A stretch of 64,000 bases of DNA from Drechmeria coniospora (taxonomy: Eukaryota; Ascomycota; Sordariomycetes; Hypocreales; Ophiocordycipitaceae), in the NCBI RefSeq assembly GCF_001625195.1, contig NC_054391.1, forward strand, positions 5,529,157 to 5,593,156, given 5' to 3'. Numbering within the stretch: the stretch's first letter is position 1; each line of letters starts with the position of its first letter. Below, piece after piece: positions 53,466 to 64,000 of this stretch. Under the pieces are notes generated by a model that did not search any database, was not told where the DNA came from, and saw nothing but the letters and a program-made list of their open reading frames with translations. Position numbers and translations under genes: made by a program.

Positions 53466-54630
53466 TCATGGGTACGTCGCCGTGCTCTGTATGGGCCAGT
53501 CATCCTCGGTGATGCTCGACCAAAAGATCCAGACCATGACGACGGAAAGGAGGGTGAAGAAGGTCTCGAAGAGAGCGCCGTCAATCTTGCCGCCGGTGCC
53601 GCTGCATATGTACTTGCTGATGGCGTAGTTGAAGATTTGGCCGAGGGCGAACAGGAGGGCGGCGGCCGTCAGGTAGATCATCGGCCGCACCTCGCCGAGG
53701 ACGACGAGGACGAGGATGGTCTCGAGGACGAAAAAGGCGACGAGGAAGATGAGGGGTATCAGCTGATACAGGACGTAGAGGGCGATGTTTCGGTTCGGTG
53801 GCCGGTAGCTGCTGTCCCAATAGTTTGTCCAGGAAAAGCCCGTGTCGAGGGCGATGTAGCCGGTGCCGATGAACAAGGCGGCGGCGGAGACGATGAGGAC
53901 GCCCATGGACAAGGGCGTGCCGTCATCGATGAGCTGATAGCCGACAAGCGCATTGAGCATCAAGATCCACGTGCCGGCGATGATCATGCCAATGTGAATG
54001 GCGGAGAAGACCTGCCCTGCGGTTAGCGACGCAAGCACCGGAGAATGGCCGGGCCGAGAGGGGTATGCGCACTATTCGGACCGATTCGTTGAGAGGGAAA
54101 AGGCCGACGGAGAAGATTTCGCATATGCTGATGATGATGTAGACGAAGAGAAACAATTGCATCTCTCTGGCTTCGTGTGTCAGCCTGTGCCGCCTGTCGG
54201 GCTTGACGTCGAGCGAAAACATACCGTCGGCCGACCGCCGCCCGCTTCTTCTCCGACTTTAGCAACAGAAAACCAGTCGTGGCGATGGCGACTGCACAGA
54301 GGAGAATCGATCCCAGGTTTCCCAAGTAGCGACCGCCAGACAGCGGGATCCCCGTCAATCTACAGCCTCCCCATGGCCCGTCCTGGTTGTGACTCGTGGA
54401 GAGAAGCTAGCGGTAGAGAGGGTCGGTTAGTTGGGCCGGTCGCGTGCGGGCATCTGCCACCTCTCGCCGTACGTACATTGCAGACCGGCAAGGTCGAGTC
54501 TCTGCAAAAGTCCTGGCAAGCAAGGACGGATTAGCATTCTCGTCGTAGTACCGAGGCCGTGTCCGATACGGCGTCTCCGCGGATGGCAAAGCAAGCGTAC
54601 GTAGAAATTGCCAAAGGCTGTTGACCCCAT
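53466..54630 (-). CDS. Chs7-family membrane protein (chitin synthase export chaperone type)
   Basis: Multi-spanning protein of the family of yeast Chs7, which helps chitin synthase III leave the ER. Five exons: 54630-54601, 54512-54477, 54406-54225, 54166-54073 and 54011-53466, total 295 residues. All introns are GT-AG with compatible phase. The first exons encode only 10 and 12 codons but supply the typical N-terminus: MGSTAFGNFY, then DFCRDSTLPVC, corresponding to the DF..C...PLPLC signature of the family. Next are a Cys-containing loop, TGIPLSGGRYLGN and the conserved AVGRREMQLFLF. About seven hydrophobic segments follow, including WILMLNALVGYQL-DDGTPLS. Slightly shorter than Chs7 (about 330), so it may be the Chs7-like paralogue seen in many filamentous ascomycetes rather than the Chs7 orthologue. 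Confidence 0.85.
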
Positions 54631-55830
54631 CGTGGCTTCGGCGTCTGTCCTCGTAGCCTCTCAGGCAGACGATTGCATCTAAAAGGAGGTCGAAGCACAA
54701 TTGGGGAGACGGTTGGTCCACAAAGGCGTGGGGCGAGGGCCGATGGTCGAGATGGAGGTGGCCGGTCGCGCAGTCGACGGAGCAACAGACGGCGAGCGAC
54801 GATGAACACTGTTCCCCTTTCCGCGCCGGATCAACGTCGGGTCGTCAATCAGCGGCTCGTCGAGGATTTTGCGGGACGAGGATCGGTGCGGCTCGAGCGA
54901 AGCGTCTGCAAGGATGTGCAAGTGGTAGGAGGGGCCAATTCGTCGCCTCGACCGAATCCCCAGATTGACGGATGCACCCTGCGATCGATGTCGGAAGCGC
55001 CACGGAATGCTTCGTCGCAGCAGGCAAAGGGCGAGGGAGGGAACGGGAGGAGACGGACGAGACGAGACGAGGTGTCGAGGCCGGCGTGGTGAGCGGTGGT
55101 GGTGGTGGTGGTGGTTGCCGGTGGGCAAAAGACTTGACTGACTGACAATGGATGGAAGCACAAGTAAGATGAGGGCGGCGGCTGGCGGTGGTGACTTGCA
55201 TTGAAGCTGGGTGGCTTGGGAGCATAGCGAGTACCGGTACCGCCGAGATGCGCCAAAATAAGCGGTGCGTTCGAGTACCGGTACATCGGTCGCCAACTGC
55301 GGGCGTACGTGTACTAATGGCTGGGTGGGAGTGGTTGTGGAGGGCTCAACCGCCGCGAAGTAACTTTGGAGCGCTACGCTCACCTGTGCCCTCACACATC
55401 ACACACCTCACCCTCACACATTCACCCTCGCCAATGAAAGGTGCGGCCCAGGGCGCGGGTCAACGGCCGGGCTAAGGCCCTCGGGGCTCTCAAGCCACCT
55501 GCGATAGGGGCCACGGCGGGGCGCTCCTTCCCTGTCTAGGAGACAAGGCAGCACCTCGGCCAGTGAGCAAGGCAGGCGGATACGCCAGGTGGGCTGAGGT
55601 GGGTCTTGAGCTGGTGAAAGCGAGCGGTGCAAGGTCCTCTCATTGGCTGGGCGTAGCGGGAATCATCGCACCCTTGCCTCGAACTTGTCTTCAGTAGCTG
55701 ATGGTGTCACCTGCTCTTGCCTTCTCTTGCATGGCGCATTGTCTCGCCGTGCTTCTCCCGTATTTGCCTTTCCTGGAGGCAGCCTAGCAGCTGGCGCCGT
55801 TGTGTTTACCTGTGCGATACGGAGAGCTCT
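54631..55830. other. Upstream region of the Chs7-family gene
   Basis: Read on the minus strand this is C/T-rich promoter-like sequence with a CCA/GGT triplet tract at 55092-55112. Minus-strand open frames (for example 54679-55395) give Ser/Pro/His/Arg-rich strings with no domain and are judged leader-derived. No gene is seen. Confidence 0.5.
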
Positions 55831-55859
55831 TTACGGAGTACGGAGTAGGGACTCCTCTT

Positions 55860-55887
55860 TATGCGCACATGCACATGCATGCATGCA
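55860..55887. repeat. 28-base alternating purine-pyrimidine run
   Basis: An unbroken alternation from TATGCGCACATG onward through three TGCA repeats. Such runs of mixed GC/CA/AT steps can adopt left-handed DNA under supercoiling; here it is the longest one noticed. Confidence 0.7.
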
Positions 55888-56183
55888 AGGGTTCGCATCC
55901 ATTTTCATTCATCGTGCAGCTCCCAGCCCAGGGCCATCATGTTCTGTATTGTAAGTACAAGTCAGGATTCCTTGCACAAATACAAGTACGCAGCCCTACA
56001 CCTGCAGTACTCTGTGCTGCAAGTACGAGCGCTGTACCCGTGGTTGCACATACGGTACGGATGCAGTGTATTCTATCGGTCGCAGTGCTGGCGGCGGAGT
56101 ACGGAGTACAACTTCAGCTAACATGCCCTGTACAGAACGTCCCACCGGATGCCTGCAGGTACTTGTAAGTAGGTGTACTCCGC

Positions 56184-56299
56184 AAGTGTAGGTGTAATTA
56201 ATTGTTATAAATTGTAATTAATTGTACTTGTAAGTCGGTGTAAGTGTAGGTGTAATAAATTGTAATAAATTGTAATTAATTGTACTTGTAGGTGTAGTC
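56184..56299. repeat. Two tandem copies of a 58-base A/T-rich unit
   Basis: Copies begin at 56184 and 56242. Each has AAGTGTAGGTGTAAT, two or three AATTGTAATAA-type blocks and ends with TTGTACTTGTA. They differ at a few positions. The A/T richness (TAATTAATTG) stands out from the rest of the window. Confidence 0.85.
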
Positions 56300-57969
56300 G
56301 TAGGTACTAGGTAGGTAGGTGCACGTGGATGTACAGTACTTACTGGCACAGGTACTTGCAACAGGTTCTTGCAACAAGGTGTACTCAAGTAGACCGTAAG
56401 AAAAGGTGCAATTCCATGTACTTAATTGTACTGTACGGAGAACTTGTACTGTAGGTGTACAGCATTGTACTGTAGGTGAAAGTTGGTGTGCTATAATACT
56501 TAAGTACATGTACAGTACTCCGTACCTACTTACTTGCAGGTAAGTAAGTACTCCGTATGTCGGCGGATAATCGATCGGTGGATCCCGGCACGATGCATCT
56601 CCGTCCAAGCTCGGCGCCCAGAGCCCAAGACCAGAAACTCGCCATGTCAATCGGTGGGCGAGTGATGACTCTGATGAGACAGACGCTCCTGGAAAGGGGC
56701 GAAGACTGGTGCTCCAACCCTGAAGCAACGCCGGCGCCGCCGTCCCTGGATTTGCTTTGAACAGGGAGAGATATTTCGGCGGTACTGATTCCCCGTCGTC
56801 CCTCCCGCCCAACCGCCCTAATTTTGAATGGTAAGCCCATGTCCGGGGTGCAATGACATTGTTCCTCCCTGTAGGCCGAGGCAACCGAGGAATGCAATGC
56901 ACAACGGCCTGCTACGAGCACGGAAAGCCGACGATCAATGGCGAGGGCAGTATGCTGTACGCTGAAAGGGACAGTGCAGATGCGAGTAGGTGTACGGAGT
57001 GCATGTAGCCACATGTCCATAATGCACGTGTACGTACTTGGGGTGTTGCAAAGTGCTGCACTTGGGTGTTGCAGTAGTGCTGTACTTGGGTGAGCGGAGG
57101 AAACATCAGGCAATACTGCTGACGGCGCACCAGATCACCCTCCATGATCAGACTTGAGAATTTTTCACCATTTCAGCATTTGGTCAGTGTCGCTCGTTTG
57201 CATGTGGCAGACATGCATCCACTGTACATGTGCGAGCACGGGAGCATGCAATAATCTTCTACAAGGGTGCCCTGCGGAATGTTGAGCAATATTCCAGTAC
57301 AGAAATATCCGTAGCAATAAAGGACAGTAATACCAAGTATTACACCTATGCGCACTGCTCCTCACAAATCAGGCGTTGAGAGCAAAGATTCAATCGAGCG
57401 AGCTTGCCCGCCCCACAGCAAACCCCGTAAACTAAATTGCACTCTCAGCCCTCGAGGAGAAGAAGGCGAACGACCCCTGTACGATGCAGATGCAATCTGG
57501 TAGCTGGACCCAGGGGGTTGCGACTGTTGCGAACCGACGACCTGGGTGGCTTTCCAATGAAAAGGACCCCGGTTTGAATTGCAAACCGCTGCTGCACACC
57601 CTCACTTGAGTGCATGTACTGACTGTACTCTGCACTTGAGTACTGATACGTACACTTGCGTGCTCGTGTATGTACTGTACTTGTACATACATACAGTACA
57701 CCTACGTACTCTCCATACGAGTATTACTTCTTACTGGCAGGTACTCCGTACCTAGTATGTGATAATTATAAGAAGACCTGCCTCTAATGCAGGTACATAC
57801 GCCTACAGCACAGAGTAAGTTTGCACCTGCATGTCCCTGCATGTACCGTACGGAGCACGGGGTAAGGGGCACATGTACAGTGTGCCAGCACGAGTATCAG
57901 TATTTGGCAATGTGTACTCCGTACTGTACGGAACCGCACTGCAAACGCACAGGTATTGTAGGTGTCAGG

Positions 57970-57985
57970 TACGGAGTACTCCGTA
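57970..57985. promoter_or_regulatory. 16-base CGG-N6-CCG palindrome
   Basis: TACGGAGTACTCCGTA, identical to the copy at 39590. No nearby gene. Confidence 0.35.
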
Positions 57986-58125
57986 GCAATAGATACTCTG
58001 TACTGTACTCCGTGCGGAGTGTGTACAGCAATACCTACGCATGTAGCATGTACTACTGTACATGTACTGGTAGGTGTAAGTGTACGGAGCACGTAAGTAC
58101 CTAGTACGCAAGTGTGCGACTCTCT

Positions 58126-59150
58126 TTCCTACGTACAGCACGCACTACCAAACGGCACATCGTGGGGATTTGGCAGTGTTGTAGGGTTCTTGGCTCGACG
58201 CTCATGCTATCCATTCATGCGTCGGCACAAACAGTATGGGTGCTCTGCACTCCTTGTGCACAAAACAGCATGCTCTGGGCGCTCGCCATGGCACTCTGTC
58301 GAGCTCGTGCCATGTTTTGAGCAAGTCGTCCAAGTCCCTGGATCATCGAGCTCGTGCCATGTTTTGAGCAACTCGTCCAAGTCCCTGGATCATCTCGCTC
58401 GTCTCATGGCCTCGGCTCTCTGACCACCACCCACCATGGAACGGTCCAAGGCTCCTCCCACGTGTCGGCGCATTTACTTTTTCCAACTTCCAGAAGTCGA
58501 TCCCATAATTTCCATCAGTCATTGTCTACTTGGTGCTTGACACCTAGTGCTCCATTGGGTCGTCATGAATAACATGCCCATAGAGCACTCCTCACACTCT
58601 TTCGAGTGCATTCCAACCGCTGGTCGTTCACGCACAACATGTAGGCGGGCAGCACTCAGACTCCTTGAGTCACGGTCCGGGACCGGAGAATCCTTGAGAA
58701 ATTGGCCTATTCGAAGGATTCGGCAACTGTGGCCGGGTCGATGTGGTTTGTCACGGATTTGTCTGTGGACAGAGCCCTTGTTCCTTCGGGATCCGTGCCA
58801 GAAGTCTCGATGGCCATGCCTGGGCCTGCAAGCCAAGGTCCGTTGCATGCTGATCGGCGTCATGAATGGAGCCGTCCTGTCGCTGGAAAGGCGCCAGATG
58901 CCCGGAGGCAACGTCGGGGGGACGTCGTAACCTGAGGGTCATGTAAGCTGGGAATTTGGGCTGGTTGAGCAGGAGTGCTGGAACGACGACGGAGGTGCGT
59001 GCTCGGCTGGCACCAGACGCTCACACCAAGTTCATGCACGGAAATTCGTGGTTAGTGCAAGTAGATTGGTGGCTAACCTAGCTGGAAGACGGCTGCAAAC
59101 TTGTAGTGTGCTGTGTATTACCGTGGCAGGTACCAGGTCAAGCAATTGCC
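58126..59150. other. Word-free island of unknown nature
   Basis: About 900 bases with few or no GTAC words inside word-rich DNA. Open on both strands in stretches (+ 58547-58930 and - 58519-58911, about 130 codons each) but the translations show no domain I recognise. It starts with a 47-base tandem duplication. It may be a decayed element or gene relic, or a recent insertion. Confidence 0.35.
58301..58394. repeat. Two tandem copies of a 47-base unit
   Basis: Copies begin at 58301 and 58348 (GAGCTCGTGCCATGTTTTG...) and differ at one position (AAG versus AAC before TCGTCC). The near identity points to a recent duplication. The period is not a multiple of three, so it would shift any reading frame through it. 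Confidence 0.9.
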
Positions 59151-60998
59151 ATCCGAAAGCTACCTGTGAGGTTTCAACGTACATTCGCATAAGACTCGGG
59201 AGTAAGTAGTAGTATGGAAGCCGGTTCTGAAGGTACAGCATAAGTACCCAAGTACAAAGGTAGTGCACAAGTAAGTGCTCCGTAATGTCAGAGTCCTCTG
59301 CATGAATATCGGAGAGCGACGGCACATTTGCGTCCCCTGGCCCATACGCACCCAAAATACAGTACCACGACAGTGGGATGCCGCATTGGCGCCAGGTACT
59401 AGGCACCTAGCAGTTACAGGTACCTACAGTAGTTAGTAGGTATTATTAGGTACCTAGTACCCAGTTATCCTAATGGTGCGACTTGTACGGAGTAACTGTA
59501 ACAGCTCTTGCTGTAATTAATTACTTGCTTAAATACTTACTCCTTCAGGCCTTCAGGTGTACTTACAACGTACTCAACATGTGCACCATACTCAACATGG
59601 ACTTACAACTACTTACACCTACTTTAGTACTTATCTGCACTACAAACGGACGAGTACAGTACCTAGTAATACGTACTCCATACGGAGTACTCAGTAGTCA
59701 TGGATGCAATCCTACTCCGTAAATCAGAATACTTCCGGTAGGCGAATAATATGGAAATTCATGAGAAGAACGCGGCCAAGTTCAATTCTGAATATTCTGC
59801 CTCGTCCGAGTCGCGCAACGTCACTGCTTGGGACGGAGCCGTACTGGCTTGCACCCCTCCATGCCAGGTCCCCAGCCTACCAAGTACTGTACGGGCTTGC
59901 CTACTACTCGGTGTGGTTGTAGGTATCTGAACGCCAGGGCTAGGAAACACCAATAATGCATCATAATGGCATATCTTGCGTTGCTGTGCACGCCGTACCA
60001 TGAACTCGGTACCTGCTACCTAACACTGCAAGTAGTGCTGCCTACCGTCGGAGCTGAGCCTACCTGCGCTGAGCCAAAACTGATCACGCACCTCTGCACT
60101 CTGCACAGGGCTCGAGTGCGGTTGGGAAGGCTCGCTTCGTCCTCCATTCCCTCGTCTTGGCCCCCCTCCATCATTTCATTTCTCGGCGGCCAGCGCACTC
60201 GGCCTCTCGTCACCTCTCCTTCGACCAACCATTCTTCACCTGCCAGCCCTTCCTTCTCATGCTCCGTCTTGGCTCCGATCCTCCATCGCCCGCACGCTGA
60301 CGGGAACACACGCTCTCTCTGCAAAGAATACCTGGCGACGAGGTCATCGGTCGGCGTTCCAGGCGCGTCGTGCTACCAAGAAAAGGCCGCCGCCCTTGCT
60401 GTTGCCGGTCCGCCATTCGCCACCACCGCAATTGCCTTCGTGGCCAGTCTCGGGTCGCGCCGCGGGCCTGTCTACCCTGCCTGCCCTCGGCCTGCCCTGC
60501 CTCCCTGGTCCCCTTCGAGCACACCTAAACTACAGTATTATTATTACCTAGTCATCGGCGGCCGCACAGGGTTCCCCAATCGGCTACGAGCACGGACAAA
60601 GCAATTCGTCGGCGGCGCGCACAAACGGATGTCGACGACGCGGCCGATACCTGACGACACCATCCATCACCGAGACGTGTCGGCTTCGTTCGTCCCCCCG
60701 CCCTCCCGGTCAAGCAGCTGCCGCCACCGTTGCCTCGGCCACGATAATACGTGCTGCCAAAGTCCTCAATACCCTACCTTGCGCGTCGCACGAACCTGGA
60801 AGGGGGAAAGCCAAGGGCCCCGCCTCGCTGCCCGGTGGAGTCGATTGATGACCTACACCTACCGACCCTGCTCGACGGACGACTGACCTCACCCGCACCG
60901 CGTCTCGTGCCCGTTCCAGCGTCGTCGCTCGCCTCCTCGGCCGAAGTCGACGCCCTTCCCTTTACCCTCCTCCATCGAATCCAGGCGGGTGCTGCTGC
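59151..60998. other. Word-rich spacer and leader of the sugar porter gene
   Basis: GTAC words occur to about 60040. From 60100 the + strand becomes C/T- and C/G-rich like a promoter and long leader. The first exon of the sugar porter must lie here or overlap its end, because the open frame at 61000 has no ATG upstream before stop codons at 60846 and 60849. I could not choose among candidate first exons. Confidence 0.5.
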
Positions 60999-63501
60999 TT
61001 GACAGCCCCAGAACCGCCCAAGATTCCGCCTCCAAACCCATCCCGTCTCCCCTCCAACATTCCCCTGCGGACCCTACCGCCGCGCCCCGACGGCGAGGAC
61101 GGATCCTTCCTCCCCTTCCGCTCAGGCGACCTCCCGCAGCACCGTCGCCTGTCGACGGGCTCCGACTCTTCCTGGACCGACACGGGCGACATCGGCGAGC
61201 AGCCGTCGGCCGAAGAGGACCTCGTACGCCTTCAGCTGCCCGACGAGCTCGAGGAGGAGCTGCTGGCCGGCATCCAGAAGCGAACGCCGCGGCACGGCAA
61301 AAAGGTGCGCATCTACGAACCCTCGCCGCAACGATACGGGCGACCGCGCTCCCGCCTCGGCGCCCGCATCCTCGACAAAGAGGCCATCGACGTTCCCGAC
61401 ACGGCCGGCCGTTTGCGTCCCTCGCGGGCTGATCGTTGCATCGGCGCCATCATGTCGGGACACTCGGGTTCCATCCATGGCCTCACCGGCAAGGCCCTCC
61501 TGTGCGTCCCCCCCCCCATCCCTTCCCGCCTCGGCGGCCGGTGCTTGATCCGTGTCGCCGGTCCATGCTCGCGCTCCTGCTCCTGCCCATGCCCCTGCTC
61601 CTACTCCTGCTCCTGCCCATGCTCCTGCTCACCCTTCTCCAGCTACTTCACCAGCATATTCGTCTCCCTCGGCGTCTTTCTCTTCGGCTACGATCAAGGC
61701 GTCATGTCGGGCATCATCACGTACGTGTGCGGGTTACCCTGAAGCGCCATGGCGGGCGAGCATGTGGACGTGGCTGACGGGCCGTCGCAGCGGCCCCTAC
61801 TTCATCGATTACTTTCACCAACCGTCCAAGGCCGAGGTCGGAACCATGGTGGCCATCCTCGAGGTGGGCGCCTTCGTGGCCTCGCTCGTCGTCGGCCGTC
61901 TCGGGGACATCATCGGCCGCCGTCGCACGATCCTCTACGGATCGTGCATCTTCTTCGTCGGCGGCGCCCTGCAGACGCTCGCCACCTCGATGGCCATGAT
62001 GATGTTCGGCCGCATCATCGCCGGTCTCGGCGTCGGCATGCTGTCCACCATCGTCCCCGTCTACCAGTCGGAAATCTCGCCGCCGCACAATCGCGGGAAG
62101 CTGGCCTGCATCGAGTTTTCCGGCAACATCATCGGCTACACGTCCTCCGTCTGGGTCGACTACGGCTGCGGCTTCATCGAGAGCAACATGTCGTGGCGCA
62201 TTCCCTTGATGATGCAGTGCGTCATGGGCGCCCTTTTGGCCCTCGGAAGCCTCGTCATCGTCGAGTCCCCGAGGTAAGCGGGCCGCCCTTGCCCTCCCCG
62301 TCCCGCCGTCCTCTCTTGCCTGCGCGCTGACCGTTTTCCTCGTCCAGATGGCTTCTGGACAATGATCACGACGAGGAGGGAATGGTCGTCATCGCCAACC
62401 TCTACGGCGGCGGCGACATCCACAACACCGAGGCGCGCGACGAGTATCGCGAGATCAAGATGAACGTGCTCCTGGAGCGCCAGGAGGGCGAGCGGACCTA
62501 CGGCGACATGTTCCGCCGCTACCGCACGCGCGTCTTCATCGCCATGTCGGCCCAGGCGCTGGCCCAGCTCAACGGCATCAACGTCATCTCCTACTACGCG
62601 CCCTACGTCTTCGAGTCGGCCGGCTGGGTCGGCCACGACGCCGTGCTCATGACGGGCCTCAACGGCATCACCTACTTCCTCTCGACCATTCCTCCCTGGT
62701 ATCTCGTCGACCGCTGGGGCCGACGACCGATCCTGCTCTCGGGCGCCGTCGCCATGGCCATCTCGCTGTCGTTCATCTCGTACTTTATATACCTCGACAT
62801 CGCCTGGACCCCGCGCATGGTCGTCCTCTTCGTCATGATTTACAACGCCGCCTTCGGCTACTCGTGGGGGCCCGTCCCTTGGCTCTACCCTCCCGAGATC
62901 CTGCCGCTCAGCATTCGATCCAAGGGGGCGAGCCTGTCGACGGCGACCAACTGGGCGGCCAACTGGCTCGTCGGCGAGATGACGCCCATCCTGCAGGAGT
63001 TGATCAAGTGGCGCCTGTACCTCGTGCACGCGTTCTTCTGCGTCGCCAGTTTTGTCATTGGTGAGTGAGAGTGCCTTGGGGGGGCGACGTTGTTCAAACG
63101 ACGACGACTGACGGGTGATTCTTGCAGTGTACTTCCTCTACCCCGAGACGTGCGGCATTCGCCTCGAGGAGATGGACTCGATATTCGGCGACGCCAGCAC
63201 CGCCGCGGGGACGCCCTCGATTCGCGCCGAGACGGGCTCTCTCATGAGGGGCGGGTCCCCCGTCGGGTCCGGCCGCGGTGCGGGGCCGTCCAATTCGATG
63301 CCAGGCCTGTCGCTGGAGCACGACGGGGAGGTAGACGAAGATCACAAGTCGCAGGCGCAAACCGGCGGCGGCGACGACAAGACCATCGGAGGCTGGCTGT
63401 CGAGGGTGGCCGGCCGCGGTCGAGACGACGGCGCGAGCAGTTCTCAGGGCCGTTATGCGCCACTTGGGCAACGAGAGGAAGGACGGCGCAACGACGACTG
63501 A
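60999..63501 (+). CDS. MFS sugar porter with long hydrophilic tails
   Basis: Plasma-membrane-type proton/sugar transporter of the major facilitator superfamily; substrate not determinable. Exons 60999-61501, 61643-61720, 61791-62273, 62348-63060 and 63128-63501, about 716 residues as drawn. The 5' end is unresolved: the codon at 60999 is TTG, no in-frame ATG lies upstream, and a likely acceptor (TTGACAG) ends at 61005, so a short first exon is missing. The ~150-residue N-terminal tail (SWTDTGDIGEQ, then acidic and basic blocks) is hydrophilic. Family motifs: GVFLFGYDQGVMSG (first helix), GRLGDIIGRRR, VESPRW across an intron, QALAQLNGINVISYYAPY, DRWGRRP and PETCGIRLEEMD. The C-terminal tail of about 110 residues is Gly/Ser/Asp-rich. 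The first listed intron (141 bases) keeps the frame open. An extended tail at both ends recalls sugar sensors, but this is inference only. Confidence 0.88.
61555..61642. repeat. Pyrimidine-rich minisatellite inside intron 1 of the sugar porter
   Basis: Imperfect copies of CTCCTGCTCCTGCCCATG fill the 3' half of the 61502-61642 intron. Read in the coding frame it would give a Cys/Ser/Pro-rich insert without a stop. Confidence 0.8.
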
Positions 63502-64000
63502 AAGAGCCATTGCCGTTTCTGCCGACTGGTGTTTTTATTTTGTTTTCATCATTCTTGCATATAGATGGACGACTGGTCGCACGAAGGCGTTCGTCGTCCT
63601 TCGCGGTCACACCCGCCCCCCCCCCCTCCCCCCTCCGAAGGTAGAGTTTGGACGTCGGGCGAGCTTGACCGACGGCCTGGGTCGGCGGCGGCGAAGAGGT
63701 TCGGAAAGTGACGAAGAAGACGATACGGCGCATTTTCGAGACTGGATGAGATGTGTGATGCCGAGGGATGGGCACACCAGGCCAGACGGCGACGCCGGGA
63801 TAGATGAATACCTACGTACAAGGTAGACGCGGATAGAGTATTCCTGGGCGTCGTCGCACGCCGACACGCATTGCGCGGCTCGTGATAGCGATTGAATTAG
63901 ATGGATCGAATATATATCAAGACTATATCCTATGAAACTTGTCTCGCTCTTGCTCGTGCCATCTTGAAGCAAGATTGGAGCTTGAAAGGCTGAAGTGCAG
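63502..64000. other. 3' flank of the sugar porter gene
   Basis: Contains a C-rich run at about 63613-63635 and A/T-richer sequence towards the end, including TATATATC near 63910. No gene is seen before the window ends. Confidence 0.5.

Larger units (their letters stand above)
55831..58125. repeat. GTAC-word DNA with A/T-rich tandem repeat
   Basis: Dense words at 55830-56560 and 57600-58125, with a sparser stretch at 56560-57580. Open frames are word-derived. No gene is supported. The 57420-57600 segment has a hairpin-like GGTTTGAATTGCAAACC element resembling a tRNA T-arm, but no complete tRNA fold could be built around it. Confidence 0.6.

Noticed and set aside
57540..57600. tRNA-like GGTTTGAATTGCAAACC element
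   Set aside because: The small hairpin is real but no cloverleaf could be built around it.
59966..60886. Plus-strand open frame of 306 codons before the sugar porter
   Set aside because: C/T-rich leader-type sequence giving Ser/Pro-rich translation; it ends before the porter frame opens and is in another phase. It may still contain the missing first exon.

Overview
This is a nuclear DNA window from a filamentous ascomycete (Pezizomycotina, most likely Sordariomycetes). The evidence is short introns of about 50-250 bases with branch points of the CTAAC/CTGAC type, GC-rich codon use, pyrimidine-rich leaders, and fungus-specific proteins: a group X hybrid histidine kinase, UDP-galactopyranose mutase, a Chs7-family protein and Nce101. 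The species cannot be fixed from sequence alone. There are no bacterial-type operons, CRISPR arrays, rRNA genes or intact transposons, and I could not confirm any tRNA.

Layout. 1-5.6 kb: gene-poor DNA built from GTAC-containing words, plus a GC-rich block without a recognisable gene. 5.64-8.63 kb (+): TBC-domain Rab GAP. 8.6-12.5 kb: gene-poor. 12.5-14.1 kb (-): conserved disordered/coiled-coil nuclear-type protein of unknown function. 14.1-25.2 kb: long gene-poor tract. 25.26-33.08 kb (-): a very large group X hybrid histidine kinase of about 2534 residues. 35.3-37.2 kb (-): UDP-galactopyranose mutase with six exons. 37.2-43.1 kb: gene-poor. 43.1-54.6 kb: the gene-dense core, holding a TPT/DMT-type transporter (+), ribosomal protein eL27 (-), Nce101 (+), a TTC36-like TPR protein (-), 4-hydroxyphenylpyruvate dioxygenase (+), TFIIH subunit Ssl1 (-) and a Chs7-family membrane protein (-). 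54.6-61 kb: gene-poor. 61-63.5 kb (+): MFS sugar porter with long hydrophilic tails.

The genes do not form a pathway cluster. They are housekeeping or cell-surface genes: two relate to the wall (mutase, Chs7 family), one to tyrosine catabolism, one to transcription/repair, one to translation, one to two-component signalling, and several to transport or trafficking. Several models here were assembled by matching splice phases by hand. Examples are an 8-base terminal coding exon in eL27, a 10-codon first exon in the Chs7-family gene, a start exon of the histidine kinase lying in a different frame from the long open frame, and two introns whose length is a multiple of three.

The most unusual feature is the intergenic compartment. 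It is saturated with a small vocabulary (GTAC, TACTTGTAC, ACTTAC, TACATGTAC, TACGGAGTAC and its complement), often as perfect 14-18 base palindromes with a CGG-N6-CCG core. These words almost vanish inside coding exons, and within gene bodies they recur at splice donors (9 of the 25 introns modelled here start GTAC). A few islands inside this compartment lack the words and may be gene or element relics.
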